Shown here: positions 1 to 8,807 of the stretch, in pieces
How the letters are laid out: the number at the start of each line of letters is the position of its first letter
Position numbering within the stretch: the first letter of the stretch is position 1
NCBI GenBank assembly: GCA_016795145.1
Contig: JAEUII010000248.1
Location: 1 to 39,486, forward strand
Direction of reading: 5' to 3'
Length of the DNA: 39,486 nucleotides
Source of the DNA: Planctomycetaceae bacterium
GTDB lineage: Bacteria > Planctomycetota > Planctomycetia > Planctomycetales > Planctomycetaceae
Position numbers and translations under genes: made by a program
Notes under the pieces: generated by a model
The model's database searches: none
What the model saw: only the letters and a program-made list of their open reading frames with translations
Told to the model about the DNA's origin: nothing

Positions 1-556
1 TGACGCATGGCTCAAATGGATTGAAGCGGTTCGAGCCATGCCGGATGACATCATCCAAACGTCGCAGGGAAACTTTTCGCCAACCTATTATGCTCGCCAT
101 TCGCTTGGCCTGCCGTCCTTCCTGTTGCTGCTGACCGGACCTGTGCTCGCCGCGGCGGTTGCTGCTGTGCTGTCACGTACGGCGCGAAGCAGGTCGCTGA
201 GCAATGACGAACATCCAGCTTCGATGGACGTTGCCGACTGGCTGCCGTGGATTATCGCCGGTCTTCAGATTCATCTGCTGACTTCTCACCTGGTTTGGTT
301 TCACTATTTGGTCCTGAGTCTTCCTGCGTTGCTGTGGTGCGTCTGGCTTGGAGCACGGAGCCATTCGCGTGTGGAACGCTTCCTGTTCTTTGGCATTGCG
401 GCCTGGTGTTTTGTGTTGCTCGGCTTTGAACCGCTTGATGCGCTGATCGCGTCTCAGCGCGAGGAGCATTTTGTCCGGTGCTTTCTTGCGAATGTGTTGC
501 TGATGGTGATCGTGGTGATAGGGCCTGCGGGACGGGATGGTATGACGGCTGTTTGA
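1..556 (+). CDS. C-terminal part of a polytopic membrane protein (5' end outside window)
   Basis: The frame is open from the first base, so the gene begins upstream; the ATG at 38 is probably internal. The visible part has about five hydrophobic segments separated by short Arg/Ser-rich loops, and the stop is TGA at 554-556. The segment around 'HLLTSHLVWFHYLVLSLPA' resembles the C-terminal membrane helices of GT87/DUF2029-type polyprenol-dependent glycosyltransferases, where a His/Tyr-containing helix is common. The catalytic N-terminal loops are not in the window, so this assignment is only suggestive. The protein should sit in the cytoplasmic membrane. The coding status is firm and the family is tentative. 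Confidence 0.6.
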   Translation, partial: DAWLKWIEAVRAMPDDIIQTSQGNFSPTYYARHSLGLPSFLLLLTGPVLAAAVAAVLSRTARSRSLSNDEHPASMDVADWLPWIIAGLQIHLLTSHLVWFHYLVLSLPALLWCVWLGARSHSRVERFLFFGIAAWCFVLLGFEPLDALIASQREEHFVRCFLANVLLMVIVVIGPAGRDGMTAV

Positions 557-583
557 TTGATAATGGGCTGGAGGGATGTGGGG

Positions 584-701
584 CGCATGGTTCGCGGAGC
601 GAACCATGCGTTTGTCTTTCGTGTGGCGTGGTCTGCGTTGTGGGCATGGCAGAGGGGGAGAGCTTGCCACGCCATGCGTGCGTTCAGTTTGCGGAGCAAA
701 C
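584..701. repeat. Cluster of three palindromic hairpin repeats
   Basis: Three inverted repeats lie between the membrane-protein gene and the PQQ-like gene. Hairpin 1 (584-610) has a perfect 11-bp stem, CGCATGGTTCG/CGAACCATGCG, with loop CGGAG. Hairpin 2 (643-673) pairs GGCATGGCA with TGCCACGCC with one mismatch. Hairpin 3 (687-701) has stem GTTTG/CAAAC and again loop CGGAG. The two CGGAG hairpins have different stems, each self-complementary. There is no T-tract, so these are not ordinary terminators. No gene is visible in 557-790. Confidence 0.7.
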
Positions 702-790
702 AACGACGACCGCATAATCGACAGTTCGACGACAAGGAGGTAAAGTCCTTCAAACCTGTTTATTCTGCGATTGCGTTTGAAGGAACTTAC

Positions 791-2062
791 ATGGTCTCTG
801 TACGACACCTGCTGCTGCCAGCGTTGTTCTTTGTGATTTCTGTCAGCAGTTCACTGGCCGACAACTGGGGGCATTGGCGCGGGCCGACGGGGAATGGCAC
901 CTCACCGACCGCACATCCTCCAACGGAATGGAGTGATTCCAAAAACGTCAAGTGGAAGGTCGCGCTACCGGGGCGAGGATCATCGTCGCCGGTGATCTGG
1001 GAACAGCAGGTGTTCATCACGACTGCTGTCCCGCTGGAAGACGGTGGACGCGGCAAGCTTCCAAAGATGGACTTCAAAGTTCTTTGCTACAACCGTGCGG
1101 ACGGAAAACTGATGTGGGAGCAGACCGCGATCACCGCGGCACCTCATCAGGAAACGCACGCAACCAACGGCTTTGCGTCGGCCTCGCCGTGTACCGATGG
1201 CAAACACGTGTATGCTCATTTCGGCTCCCGAGGACTCTACTGCTACACGATGGACGGCAAGCTTGTCTGGAAGCGAGACGACTTCGGCCAGATGAATACT
1301 CGCAATAGCTTCGGCGAAGGCAGCTCACCAACGCTGCACGGTGATGTGATCCTGGTTCCATGGGATCATGAAGGTCCTTCGGCACTCTTCTGCCTGGATA
1401 AGAAGACCGGCAAGACGATCTGGAAGACCGATCGTGACGAACCCACCTGCTGGGCAACTCCATTGGTGGTGGAGTACGACGGTGGGGAACAGGTCGTGAT
1501 GAACGGGCAGACCTGTGCTCGCAGCTACGATCTCAAGACCGGCAAGGAACTCTGGCGCTGCGGCGGACAGACCGAACGTCCCTGTGCATCACCAGTCGCG
1601 GAAGGCGGGCTGGTTTTCGTCGGAAGCGGCCACAAAGGATCCTTCATGGGAGCCTTTAGACTGGACGGCAAGGGCGACATCAAGGGAACTGAGAAGGTCG
1701 TCTGGACAATCAATCATGACACGCCGGACATCGCGTCACCGCTGTTGTCCTCCGGACGCATCTACTTCCACAAGGGAAAGAATGGGCAACTGACCTGCGT
1801 GGATGCAAAGAGCGGAAAAGAATTCTATACGGCAGCCAGAATCCCTCGACTCGATTCTATCTACGCGTCACCTGTTGCAGCCGGTGGTCACATCTATCTC
1901 ACTTCCCGCGCTGGAACGACCGTTGTGATCGAAGACGCGCCGGAACTAAAGATCGTGGCGACGAACGATGTCGGTGAGACAGTGGATGCAACTCCGGCTC
2001 CGGTCGATCAGGAACTGTTCATTCGCGGCGAACAGCATCTGTTCTGCATTGCGACAAAGTAG
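791..2062 (+). CDS. Secreted PQQ-like beta-propeller repeat protein
   Basis: 423 aa. The ATG at 791 was chosen because a GAAGGA SD lies about 6 bases upstream and it opens a clean Sec signal peptide (MVSVRHLLLPALFF... ending SSSLA-DN); the longer frame would read through the upstream hairpin repeats. The mature part is a chain of PQQ/BamB-like blades with recurring Gly-Lys-x-x-Trp motifs (DGKLMWE, GKTIWKT, GKELWR). Such proteins in planctomycetes usually start with a 'W..WRGPxGNG' motif, seen here near residue 28. The fold is an eight-bladed-type propeller, probably periplasmic. No PQQ-dehydrogenase catalytic residues are evident and the substrate is unknown. It is a paralogue of the gene at 17506 (shared WSDSKNV motif). 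Confidence 0.9.
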   Translation: MVSVRHLLLPALFFVISVSSSLADNWGHWRGPTGNGTSPTAHPPTEWSDSKNVKWKVALPGRGSSSPVIWEQQVFITTAVPLEDGGRGKLPKMDFKVLCYNRADGKLMWEQTAITAAPHQETHATNGFASASPCTDGKHVYAHFGSRGLYCYTMDGKLVWKRDDFGQMNTRNSFGEGSSPTLHGDVILVPWDHEGPSALFCLDKKTGKTIWKTDRDEPTCWATPLVVEYDGGEQVVMNGQTCARSYDLKTGKELWRCGGQTERPCASPVAEGGLVFVGSGHKGSFMGAFRLDGKGDIKGTEKVVWTINHDTPDIASPLLSSGRIYFHKGKNGQLTCVDAKSGKEFYTAARIPRLDSIYASPVAAGGHIYLTSRAGTTVVIEDAPELKIVATNDVGETVDATPAPVDQELFIRGEQHLFCIATK

Positions 2063-2106
2063 AATTTGCAGACCACGCTGAACAATGCGAGCGGAGAATT
2101 GGCGAC

Positions 2107-2140
2107 AAGCCCGTTCGATCCTGGGGGTCGACGGGCTTTT
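2107..2140 (+). terminator. Rho-independent terminator after the PQQ-like gene
   Basis: An inverted repeat AAGCCCGT(T)CGA / TCGACGGGCTT with one bulged T and a 9-base loop is followed by TTTT and a second T-rich stretch. It begins about 45 bases after the PQQ-like stop and precedes the phosphatase start at 2175, so the two genes are probably transcribed separately. It also argues against starting the phosphatase at the upstream in-frame ATG (2085). Confidence 0.7.
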
Positions 2141-2174
2141 CCGTTTTCACGGTAGCACGGTAGAAAGTACTCCC

Positions 2175-4106
2175 ATGACATTCTGTTGCCGACTTCTGGT
2201 AGCCATGTTTGCAGCTCTGGGTTTGCAGAGTTTCTCGTCCGCGATGGCCGAGGAGGCTCATCCGTTTGGTACAGAGTTTCCTGACCTCGACTCCGATGCC
2301 ACCGGCGAATGGTGGAAGCCCACCACAATCCAGCGTGGCGCGAAGAAGGGGCAGGTTCAGGAACCTCGCCTTCTGGTGCCGCGATCCGAAGTCGTGGCCT
2401 TTGCTTTGTACACTCATGATGCCGGGACTCTGAAACTGTCTGCACAGCTTTACCCGCTCAAGCCGGATGAACCTCGGCAAGTCATCCTGGAGTTTCGCAA
2501 AGGCGACAACTGGATTCAGGCAGCACAAGCCGATGTCGTGTATCCCGGCTGGAGTGCTCACTTCCGCATTAACAACTGGGATGGATCTGCCAGTGTCCCT
2601 TATCGAGTTCGCCTCGGTGAGATTTCATCCTTCGAGGGACTTATCCGCAAAGATCCAAAGCACAAGGAGACGATCGTCGTCGCATCCCTGTCGTGCAATT
2701 CCAACAGGACGCCAGGCCCGAGGGCAACGATCGTCGACAATCTGAAGAAGCTTGATCCAGACTTGCTGTTCTTCGCGGGCGATCAGTCCTACCACCATAC
2801 TCAACATACGTTCGGATGGCTGGAATGGGGAATGCAGTTTCGGGACGTTTTGAAAGATCGTCCGGCGATCGCCATTCCAGATGACCATGATGTTGGCCAT
2901 CCGAATCTCTGGGGAGCCAGCGGAAAAAGATCACTCAAACCAACAGGACCAGACGGAGGCTACTACTATCCTGCTGAATATGTTCGCATGGTGGAACGAT
3001 GTCAGACGTGGCACCTTCCCGACCCAGTCGATCCTAAGCCGGTCGAGCAAAATATCGGTGTCTACTTTACTCGCCTTCGAGTTGGTGGGATCGACTTCGC
3101 TATCCTTGAAGACCGAAAATTCAAGACCGGTCCGGAAGGCACAATTCCTCAGCAGGGCCCCCGCCCGGATCACATCACGGACCCAAAGTACGATCGAGCT
3201 TCGATCGATCTTCCTGGCCTGCAGCTCCTTGGTGACCGGCAGCTGAAGTTCCTGTCCGAGTGGTCAGAAGACTGGACAAACGCCAGCATGAAGTGTGTGC
3301 TTTCGCAGACGGCGTTTTGTGGGGCAGTGCACATGCACGGCAAAAGGAACGAACGACTGCTGGCCGACCTCGACTGCAACGGCTGGCCTCAATCCGGTCG
3401 TCGCGCGGCGCTTGTCGAGATTCGAAAGGCGAAGGCCACTCACCTGTGCGGAGACCAGCATCTTGCGGTTGTGGTCCGCCATGGCATCGATGCCTATGAC
3501 GACGGACCGTATGCCTTCACAAGTCCTGCGATCGTAAACACGATCTACGGTCGCTGGTGGCATCCGGAAAATGAACAACCCGGACCAAACTCGGTCCCCA
3601 ACAGTCCGCTTCCGTGGACAGGAAACTATGAAGACGGGCTGGGAAATCGCATCACAATGCTCGCCTACGCAAATCCGGAAGATCCGCAGGACGAGCTTCA
3701 GCGCGCGGATGGCTTTGGAATTGCCCGTTTCAACAAGACAACTCGTAAGATCACGTTCGAATGCTGGCCTCGATTCAGCGATGCCAGCAAAGGAGACTCC
3801 GCGCAGTTCGCCGGATGGCCGATCACTTTCGACATGGACGCGAATGACGGACGAACTGTCAAAGGCACACTGCCGGCGCTCAAAATTCAAAATTGTCCGA
3901 ACGCCGTTGTTCAGGTGAAGGATGAATCAACAGGCGAAGTGCTTTACACCGTCAGAACCTCCGGGAACGAATTTCGTCCCCCAGTGTATTCCTCGGGACC
4001 GTTCACTGTTCGCTGTGGACGTGACAAACCGGACGGACCTGAAATTCAGGGGCTCAATGCCGTACCTGACGATGCGCGGACTATTATGATCGTTCTACCG
4101 GATTGA
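2175..4106 (+). CDS. Secreted PhoD-like metallophosphatase
   Basis: 643 aa. The ATG at 2175 opens a signal peptide (MTFCCRLLVAMFAALGLQSFSSAMA-EE); the longer frame from 2085 would cross the terminator. After an N-terminal beta domain comes a calcineurin-like metallophosphatase core. Metal-site motifs are visible: AxLSCN near residue 177, FFAGDQSYH, the PhoD hallmark IPDDHDV near residue 235, and a distal CGDQHLAVVVRHG. PhoD-family enzymes are exported phosphodiesterase/phosphomonoesterases that scavenge phosphate from esters. It ends 8 bases before the stop of the convergent gene on the minus strand. No Pho-box was looked for. The specific substrate is unknown. Confidence 0.88.
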   Translation: MTFCCRLLVAMFAALGLQSFSSAMAEEAHPFGTEFPDLDSDATGEWWKPTTIQRGAKKGQVQEPRLLVPRSEVVAFALYTHDAGTLKLSAQLYPLKPDEPRQVILEFRKGDNWIQAAQADVVYPGWSAHFRINNWDGSASVPYRVRLGEISSFEGLIRKDPKHKETIVVASLSCNSNRTPGPRATIVDNLKKLDPDLLFFAGDQSYHHTQHTFGWLEWGMQFRDVLKDRPAIAIPDDHDVGHPNLWGASGKRSLKPTGPDGGYYYPAEYVRMVERCQTWHLPDPVDPKPVEQNIGVYFTRLRVGGIDFAILEDRKFKTGPEGTIPQQGPRPDHITDPKYDRASIDLPGLQLLGDRQLKFLSEWSEDWTNASMKCVLSQTAFCGAVHMHGKRNERLLADLDCNGWPQSGRRAALVEIRKAKATHLCGDQHLAVVVRHGIDAYDDGPYAFTSPAIVNTIYGRWWHPENEQPGPNSVPNSPLPWTGNYEDGLGNRITMLAYANPEDPQDELQRADGFGIARFNKTTRKITFECWPRFSDASKGDSAQFAGWPITFDMDANDGRTVKGTLPALKIQNCPNAVVQVKDESTGEVLYTVRTSGNEFRPPVYSSGPFTVRCGRDKPDGPEIQGLNAVPDDARTIMIVLPD

Positions 4107-4114
4107 ACTGACGT

Positions 4115-6550
4115 TTAGCGCACAACCTTTGGCTGCCCGGCAAATCGCAGTGCACTGGAGATTCGATGCGCCGTTTGTGAGACAGGTGGCGAAGGCCATT
4201 GCACTGGCGGATCTTCAACCCAGTCTGGTGTATCAAACCGAGGAACCGGAATAGAAGGGCGTGGTGGAACCGGCCCATTGAACGTCATCACTCGAGCCGG
4301 CTGATTGCCAGGCTGAGTCGGCACGTAAACTGGCTGGCGCGATGGTGCTCGCATCGCCATCTGTGGTCCAGGTGCAGATGCTGGTCGTGGTGAACCGGTT
4401 GGAAGACGAGTCGTTCGCGATTGTTCTCGTCGAGCCACCGCAGAATGATTGCCCTGCAGCATTGCCTGACCAGGTTTCCCGGTCGCGTTCTGAGCATCAT
4501 GAAATCGTCGAGGTCCGGCGGAGCTCTGCGGACCGAAGTCCTGACCACCCGCTGCTGGAGTTTGTTTCGCAGGAGCCTCTGGCTTCGATGTGGAATCTGA
4601 TCCAAACTTCTCCATCCAGTTGGGCACTTCGAACGATGGGCGAGGCAGATTGTCGAAGCGTTCACGAACTTCTTCACCCGCTTCTGAGAACGCCTCACGC
4701 ATCGATGAGAGCCTTGAACGCTTCGCCGGCTTTTCGGGAGTTGACCGAGGTGAAGCCATGGGGCCTGTTCCGAAAACAGGCCCAGGGACAGACAATGGTT
4801 CTGATACTATCGTTTCGGAAACTGAAGGCGCTGGGAGAGGCTCGTTTGACTGAGGTGGTTCGAATTCTGCAGCAGGAACGGTCATCAGTGGCTGTGGTGG
4901 CAACGCACTGCTCGCCGATGGTGTCAGGAACATCGGATCAGGCTCCGGGGCCGGTGCGACCCTGGGGCCATTGGACGGTGCATCCGGTTCGGAAGGTTCT
5001 GGCTCAGGAACGAACACTTCTGTTTCACTGCTTTTTGACGCAGAGACAGGTTCGATCGTTGGAGCAAAGATTGGTTCAAGGACAGGCACGGAATCTTCCG
5101 TTGTCTTTTCGGAGACAGCCGCATTCCTGATCATTGCCACGGCAGTCTCTTTGGGCTGCGGTGCATGAACGGGAACCTCGGGCTTCGCAGGAATTTGCAC
5201 TGTTGCAGGTTCCGACGCAGGTTCCGAGACAGGCTCTGGCTCAATTGGTTCGAATGGCATGAACAATTCAGGCGTTACGTCGTCTTCCGCTGCTTGAGCC
5301 ACGGTTGACGCAGTTGCTGTTGCAGGCGTTGGCGTTGGTTTGATTGAGACCTGCCTGGCGGCAGAGGGAGCTGATTTTACGGATGCCGGTTGCGCCGAAT
5401 CATCAGCAAAGGTATCCTCGAATGTCTCCAGAGAAGTAGAAGACGTTGATGCTCCAGCTTCGTCCTGTGATGGTCCTTTCAGTTCTGTCGGAGTTGGCCT
5501 GGCCATGAATTCTGGCTCAGAGTTGGCGACAGGAGAATTGGCCGCAGGAGACAGATTCAGAGACATCTGCAGATTCAGCGGAAAGAGATTTGTCGTCCCG
5601 CTGTTCTCTCGAGGCTGATGTTCGGCCTTCGTCACTCGTGCATCTGTCCTGCTGACTGGCTGTGGATCCGTCGCTGGTGCCGGCGGTGCTGCGGCGCCTG
5701 CTGCGGCTGCTGACTGTGGTGGCATATTCGCTGTCATTGGCGTGACAGGTGGCGCGGCTGCGGGCGGCATTCCCCAGGGATATGCTGGCGGAGCCACCAC
5801 GATGATCTGTGGAGCCTGAGACGGCTGTGGTGCTGGGGCAGCCACTGAAATCTGCACAGGAATCTGAGGCGCGGTCGGAACAGACTGCAATGGTGGACTC
5901 ACCGCAGCAGGCGATGCAGTGACGTTCGCTTGCTCAGACGACTTCCGGCCCTGAAGAGTTTCCCTGACGGACTTTTCGTCTTCGATGCGGTATTCAAAAA
6001 CACGTTCCGTCGTGGCCTCGTTGTTCTTTTCGGCGAGTTGTCTCGACAACTCATCAAGTCGCGCGTTCAGGCTGGCGAGTTGCGGGGCCAAATCGGAGTT
6101 GTTGATCGTGACATTCACGGGACTCTGGTCATCTGATGACACTGCAGACTCAGAAGCCGTCCCGATCTCCGGCGTATAGAACTGTTCCTGCGTTCCATGC
6201 GTCGTCGAAGCAGCTGCCGTAAATGCAGGAGACGATTGAACTGCTGTGCCAGCGGATGCTGGTGAAGTCATAGAAACAGAACGGGCGGCTGTCACCGGAA
6301 TCACGTTCTGGGCTGATCCCGCAAGGCGAATAGGTGACGTTGGCGTCGATGCGGGAGCTGGCGCGCTTCCCGGATAAAACTCTGCGAACCGATTCTGCTG
6401 ACGCTGAGCAATGGCTTGCTGTTTTGGAGAAGCTCCAGCAGGTTTGAAGGTGAGGAATTCAGAAGCCACGACGCAAAGCAACAGTGTCGAGATGATGATC
6501 CCGGTGGTGAGCAACACTCTCGAACTGACTAATGAGTTTTCCGTGTCCAT
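4115..6550 (-). CDS. Pro/Ala/Ser-rich, N-terminally membrane-anchored protein of unknown function
   Basis: 811 aa from the ATG at 6550; a GTG three codons earlier (6559) is possible and neither has a clear SD. A single hydrophobic segment (about residues 11-32) follows a short N-terminus, so the body is probably extracytoplasmic. A coiled-coil-like stretch (about residues 155-185, LNARLDELSRQLAEKNN) follows. The rest is low complexity, rich in Pro, Ala, Ser, Glu and Val with many P-E-P and A-P-x repeats, and the last 170 residues turn basic (PRP, RRE, PRSTP). There is no enzyme motif. It could be a wall- or periplasm-spanning linker protein, by analogy to other long Pro-rich anchored proteins. 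The gene is certain from its sustained frame; its function is not known. Confidence 0.75.
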   Translation of the reverse strand: MDTENSLVSSRVLLTTGIIISTLLLCVVASEFLTFKPAGASPKQQAIAQRQQNRFAEFYPGSAPAPASTPTSPIRLAGSAQNVIPVTAARSVSMTSPASAGTAVQSSPAFTAAASTTHGTQEQFYTPEIGTASESAVSSDDQSPVNVTINNSDLAPQLASLNARLDELSRQLAEKNNEATTERVFEYRIEDEKSVRETLQGRKSSEQANVTASPAAVSPPLQSVPTAPQIPVQISVAAPAPQPSQAPQIIVVAPPAYPWGMPPAAAPPVTPMTANMPPQSAAAAGAAAPPAPATDPQPVSRTDARVTKAEHQPRENSGTTNLFPLNLQMSLNLSPAANSPVANSEPEFMARPTPTELKGPSQDEAGASTSSTSLETFEDTFADDSAQPASVKSAPSAARQVSIKPTPTPATATASTVAQAAEDDVTPELFMPFEPIEPEPVSEPASEPATVQIPAKPEVPVHAPQPKETAVAMIRNAAVSEKTTEDSVPVLEPIFAPTIEPVSASKSSETEVFVPEPEPSEPDAPSNGPRVAPAPEPDPMFLTPSASSALPPQPLMTVPAAEFEPPQSNEPLPAPSVSETIVSEPLSVPGPVFGTGPMASPRSTPEKPAKRSRLSSMREAFSEAGEEVRERFDNLPRPSFEVPNWMEKFGSDSTSKPEAPAKQTPAAGGQDFGPQSSAGPRRFHDAQNATGKPGQAMLQGNHSAVARREQSRTTRLPTGSPRPASAPGPQMAMRAPSRQPVYVPTQPGNQPARVMTFNGPVPPRPSIPVPRFDTPDWVEDPPVQWPSPPVSQTAHRISSALRFAGQPKVVR

Positions 6551-6765
6551 CCGTGGCACACCATTGAAAGGCGGTGGGAATCCCTGGCATTCGATGCGTC
6601 AAATGCGCGCACGACCGCGTGCAGAACGACGCACTTCTTTCATCGGCAACCCTCAGAATCGTTCTGAACGGAAAAATCGGAAAAGTCGACCTTTCCTGCC
6701 TGGATCGCCAAAAAGCCCGTGAACAGCGCAGGCCACAGGTTGAAGGCAATGAATCTTGCTTTGGG

Positions 6766-6788
6766 GTAGTGGATCTTGCCAAAGATCC
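6766..6788. repeat. Dispersed palindrome with GGATCTT/AAGATCC stem, copy 1
   Basis: A perfect 7-bp stem (GGATCTT 6771-6777, AAGATCC 6782-6788) with loop GCCA. The 22 bases 6766-6787 match 27529-27550 at 21 of 22 positions. It lies 5' of the minus-strand Pro-rich gene, in a stretch with no convincing gene (6551-6840). Confidence 0.65.
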
Positions 6789-6840
6789 CAGAATCGCAGC
6801 CTGCTTTGAGAGGCTCAAACCCCAAAATTCGTAGCGTTTT

Positions 6841-7327
6841 CCCCGCTCGCCAGCAATCAGATGGCGGCTCGTTTGGTCGCTGGTCGCGGCGGGGCCGCGA
6901 AGTGCCGCTCGGCAAGCGACACCTATGGTGGGTCACGCCTGCCGGGCGGGACTTTCGCCGTCAGGCGAACCTCGCTCTTGCGTGAACTTGAGGCCAAAGT
7001 CGCTCTAGACGTGGGAAATTGCGGGGGCGTGGCTGGTTTTCCCCGATCGCCAGCGATCTGGTGGTGGCTCGTTTGGTGGCTGGTCGCGGCTGGGCCGCGA
7101 AGTGCCGCTCGGCAAGCGGCACCTACGGTGGGTCACGCCTGCCGGGCGGGACTTTCGCCGTCAGGCGAACCTCGTTCTTGCGTGAACTTGATGCCAAAGT
7201 CGCTCTAGACGTGGGAAATTGCAGGGGCGTGGCTGGTTTTCCCCGATCGCCAGCGATCCGGTGGCGGCTCGTTTGGTCGCTGGTCGCGGCTGGGCCGCGA
7301 AGTGCCGCTCGGCAAGCGGCACCTACA
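6841..7327. repeat. 200-bp tandem repeat, about 2.4 copies
   Basis: Copies start at 6841, 7041 and 7241 (period exactly 200); the third is cut off near 7327. Each unit holds three hairpins, given here for copy 2: TCGCGGC/GCCGCGA (7084-7100, loop TGG), GTGCCGCT/AGCGGCAC (7102-7122, loop CGGCA) and TTCGCC/GGCGAA (7154-7169, loop GTCA). Copies differ by scattered point changes. Open frames across it, rich in Gly, Arg and Ala, repeat with the DNA and have no SD; they are considered non-coding. Confidence 0.85.
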
Positions 7328-7333
7328 GCGCGC

Positions 7334-7392
7334 AAAAAAAAACAGCGCGGCAAGGTCCCCTCAAAGCTCCCAGCTTTCCTTACCGCGCTGTT
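7334..7392 (-). terminator. Strong minus-strand terminator with a compound hairpin
   Basis: On the minus strand a perfect 10-bp stem (AACAGCGCGG/CCGCGCTGTT) encloses a second short pairing (AAGG/CCTT) and a 6-bp hairpin (AAAGCT-CCC-AGCTTT), and is followed directly by nine Ts. This is a textbook intrinsic terminator for transcription running leftwards. No annotated-size gene precedes it on that strand, which implies an overlooked small transcript from 7393-7770. Confidence 0.75.
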
Positions 7393-7416
7393 GTGTTGGT
7401 CGTTTTCGTCTGTCGT

Positions 7417-7524
7417 TCACCCGTGTTTGACTGGGTGTTCTCGGCAGACAGAGAAACATAGGTCGAGCTTGTGTGGCGTCAAATTATTGTTGGCAAAAAC
7501 CTTTCGGGCAGGGGATTTCCACAT
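7417..7524 (-). CDS. Candidate 35-aa small basic protein
   Basis: The ATG at 7524 (minus) is preceded by AAAGGAG with an 8-base spacer, and the frame ends with TGA at 7417, 25 bases before the terminator stem. The product starts MWKSPARKVFANNN and is basic and hydrophilic with two Cys. I do not recognise it. A good SD plus a strong dedicated terminator supports a real small gene, but length alone gives little coding evidence; the transcript could instead be a non-coding RNA. Confidence 0.35.
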   Translation of the reverse strand: MWKSPARKVFANNNLTPHKLDLCFSVCREHPVKHG

Positions 7525-7774
7525 AGCGTCATCTCCTTTCCCCTTTGAGGTCTGAGTGTTTTCCGGTGTTTTTGTTGCCGAAACGCAACAGTCTTCAGCA
7601 CCAACGCTCAGCGTCTGCCTGGAAATGTTCGAAGCGCATGGCCGAACTTTCGTTGCTGCAGCCGAGCGGTCTGAGATCCAGTCAGCCGGTACACTTGCTC
7701 CTCCTCAGCACCTTCGTCATCGTTCCCGGCTCTGAACGATCTTGACGTCGAAGCATTTTGAAATGTGGTAGCTC

Positions 7775-8797
7775 ATGAAGGCTCTGGTGACAGGTGGTGG
7801 CGGTTTCCTCGGGCTGTACCTTGTGGAACAGCTGCTCAGTTCCGGCGTCGATGTCAAAGTCTTTTGCCGAGGCCGCTACCCTGCTCTTGATGCCCTGTCT
7901 GTGCCAACCGTTCAGGGTGATCTTCGTGATGCCGCAGCGGTCGAAACAGCATGCCGAGGAATGGACGCGGTCTTTCATACGGCTGCCGTTCCGGGAATCT
8001 GGGGTTCGAAAGATCACTATTTCGGAATCAACTACCAGGGAACGCTCAACATTCTGAATGCGTGTCAGCGATCCGGCGTTGCACGATTGATCTACACGAG
8101 TTCTCCGAGTGTCGTGTTCGATGGCCATGATCACGTCGATGCGGATGAGTCGCTCAGGTACCCGACCCGCTGGCTCTGTCATTATCCGCATTCCAAGGCG
8201 ATGGCGGAACAGGCAGTGATCGCGGCGAATCAACCGTCAGGTCTTCGCACGATATCGCTTCGGCCCCATCTGATCTGGGGACCGCGCGACAATCATCTGA
8301 TTCCTCGATTGATTCAGCGGGCCGCCAGTGGTCGACTGCGTCGTGTTGGCGACGGACAGAATATGGTTTCCCTGGCGTATGTGGAGAACGCCGCCGCCGC
8401 GCATGTTCAGGCGGAGCAGGCTCTGCGAGTTTCCGACCACGCCGCTGGGAAGTGCTATTTCATCAACGATCTGGAACCCGTCAATCTTTGGGCCTGGATC
8501 GACATGATCCTCGAGAAGACCGGGCTGCCACCTGTTCGAAAATCGATTTCCTCCAACGCCGCTTATCGCATTGGCAGCGTGCTGGAAACAGTTTGGTCCG
8601 TCCTGCGTCTGAGTGGTGAGCCTCCGATGACGCGATTCGTGGCTCTGCAGCTTGCCGGGTCGCATTCGTATTGTATCGATGCCGCGATTCGTGACTTTGG
8701 CTATCGTCCTCTGGTCAGCATTGAAGAAGGACTTCGCAGACTTCAGCCCCTGCTAAATGAACTCTCCGCGTCCCTGATTGGAAAACGCAATGTCTGA
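7775..8797 (+). CDS. oleD: OleD-like NAD(P)-dependent extended SDR (3-beta-HSD family)
   Basis: 340 aa. The N-terminal Rossmann motif TGGGGFLG (residues 7-14), the HTAAVPGIWG segment, SSPSVVF and the catalytic YPHSK (Tyr and Lys, near residue 130) define an extended SDR. The LRPHLIWGPRDNHLIPRL and SGEPPMTRFVA stretches are typical of OleD and of related sterol/3-beta-hydroxysteroid dehydrogenase-like proteins. OleD reduces the 2-alkyl-3-ketoacid made by OleA to the beta-hydroxy acid in long-chain olefin synthesis. No oleA, oleB or oleC is in the window, so the pathway role is inferred from similarity only. It converges on thrC with a 10-base gap. A sterol-type dehydrogenase is the main alternative. 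Confidence 0.8.
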   Translation: MKALVTGGGGFLGLYLVEQLLSSGVDVKVFCRGRYPALDALSVPTVQGDLRDAAAVETACRGMDAVFHTAAVPGIWGSKDHYFGINYQGTLNILNACQRSGVARLIYTSSPSVVFDGHDHVDADESLRYPTRWLCHYPHSKAMAEQAVIAANQPSGLRTISLRPHLIWGPRDNHLIPRLIQRAASGRLRRVGDGQNMVSLAYVENAAAAHVQAEQALRVSDHAAGKCYFINDLEPVNLWAWIDMILEKTGLPPVRKSISSNAAYRIGSVLETVWSVLRLSGEPPMTRFVALQLAGSHSYCIDAAIRDFGYRPLVSIEEGLRRLQPLLNELSASLIGKRNV

Positions 8798-8807
8798 CCC
8801 GTGGTGA

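Noticed and set aside
7019..7555. 178-codon frame in the 200-bp repeat
   Set aside because: Its Gly/Arg-rich product repeats exactly with the DNA unit and it runs through the terminator.
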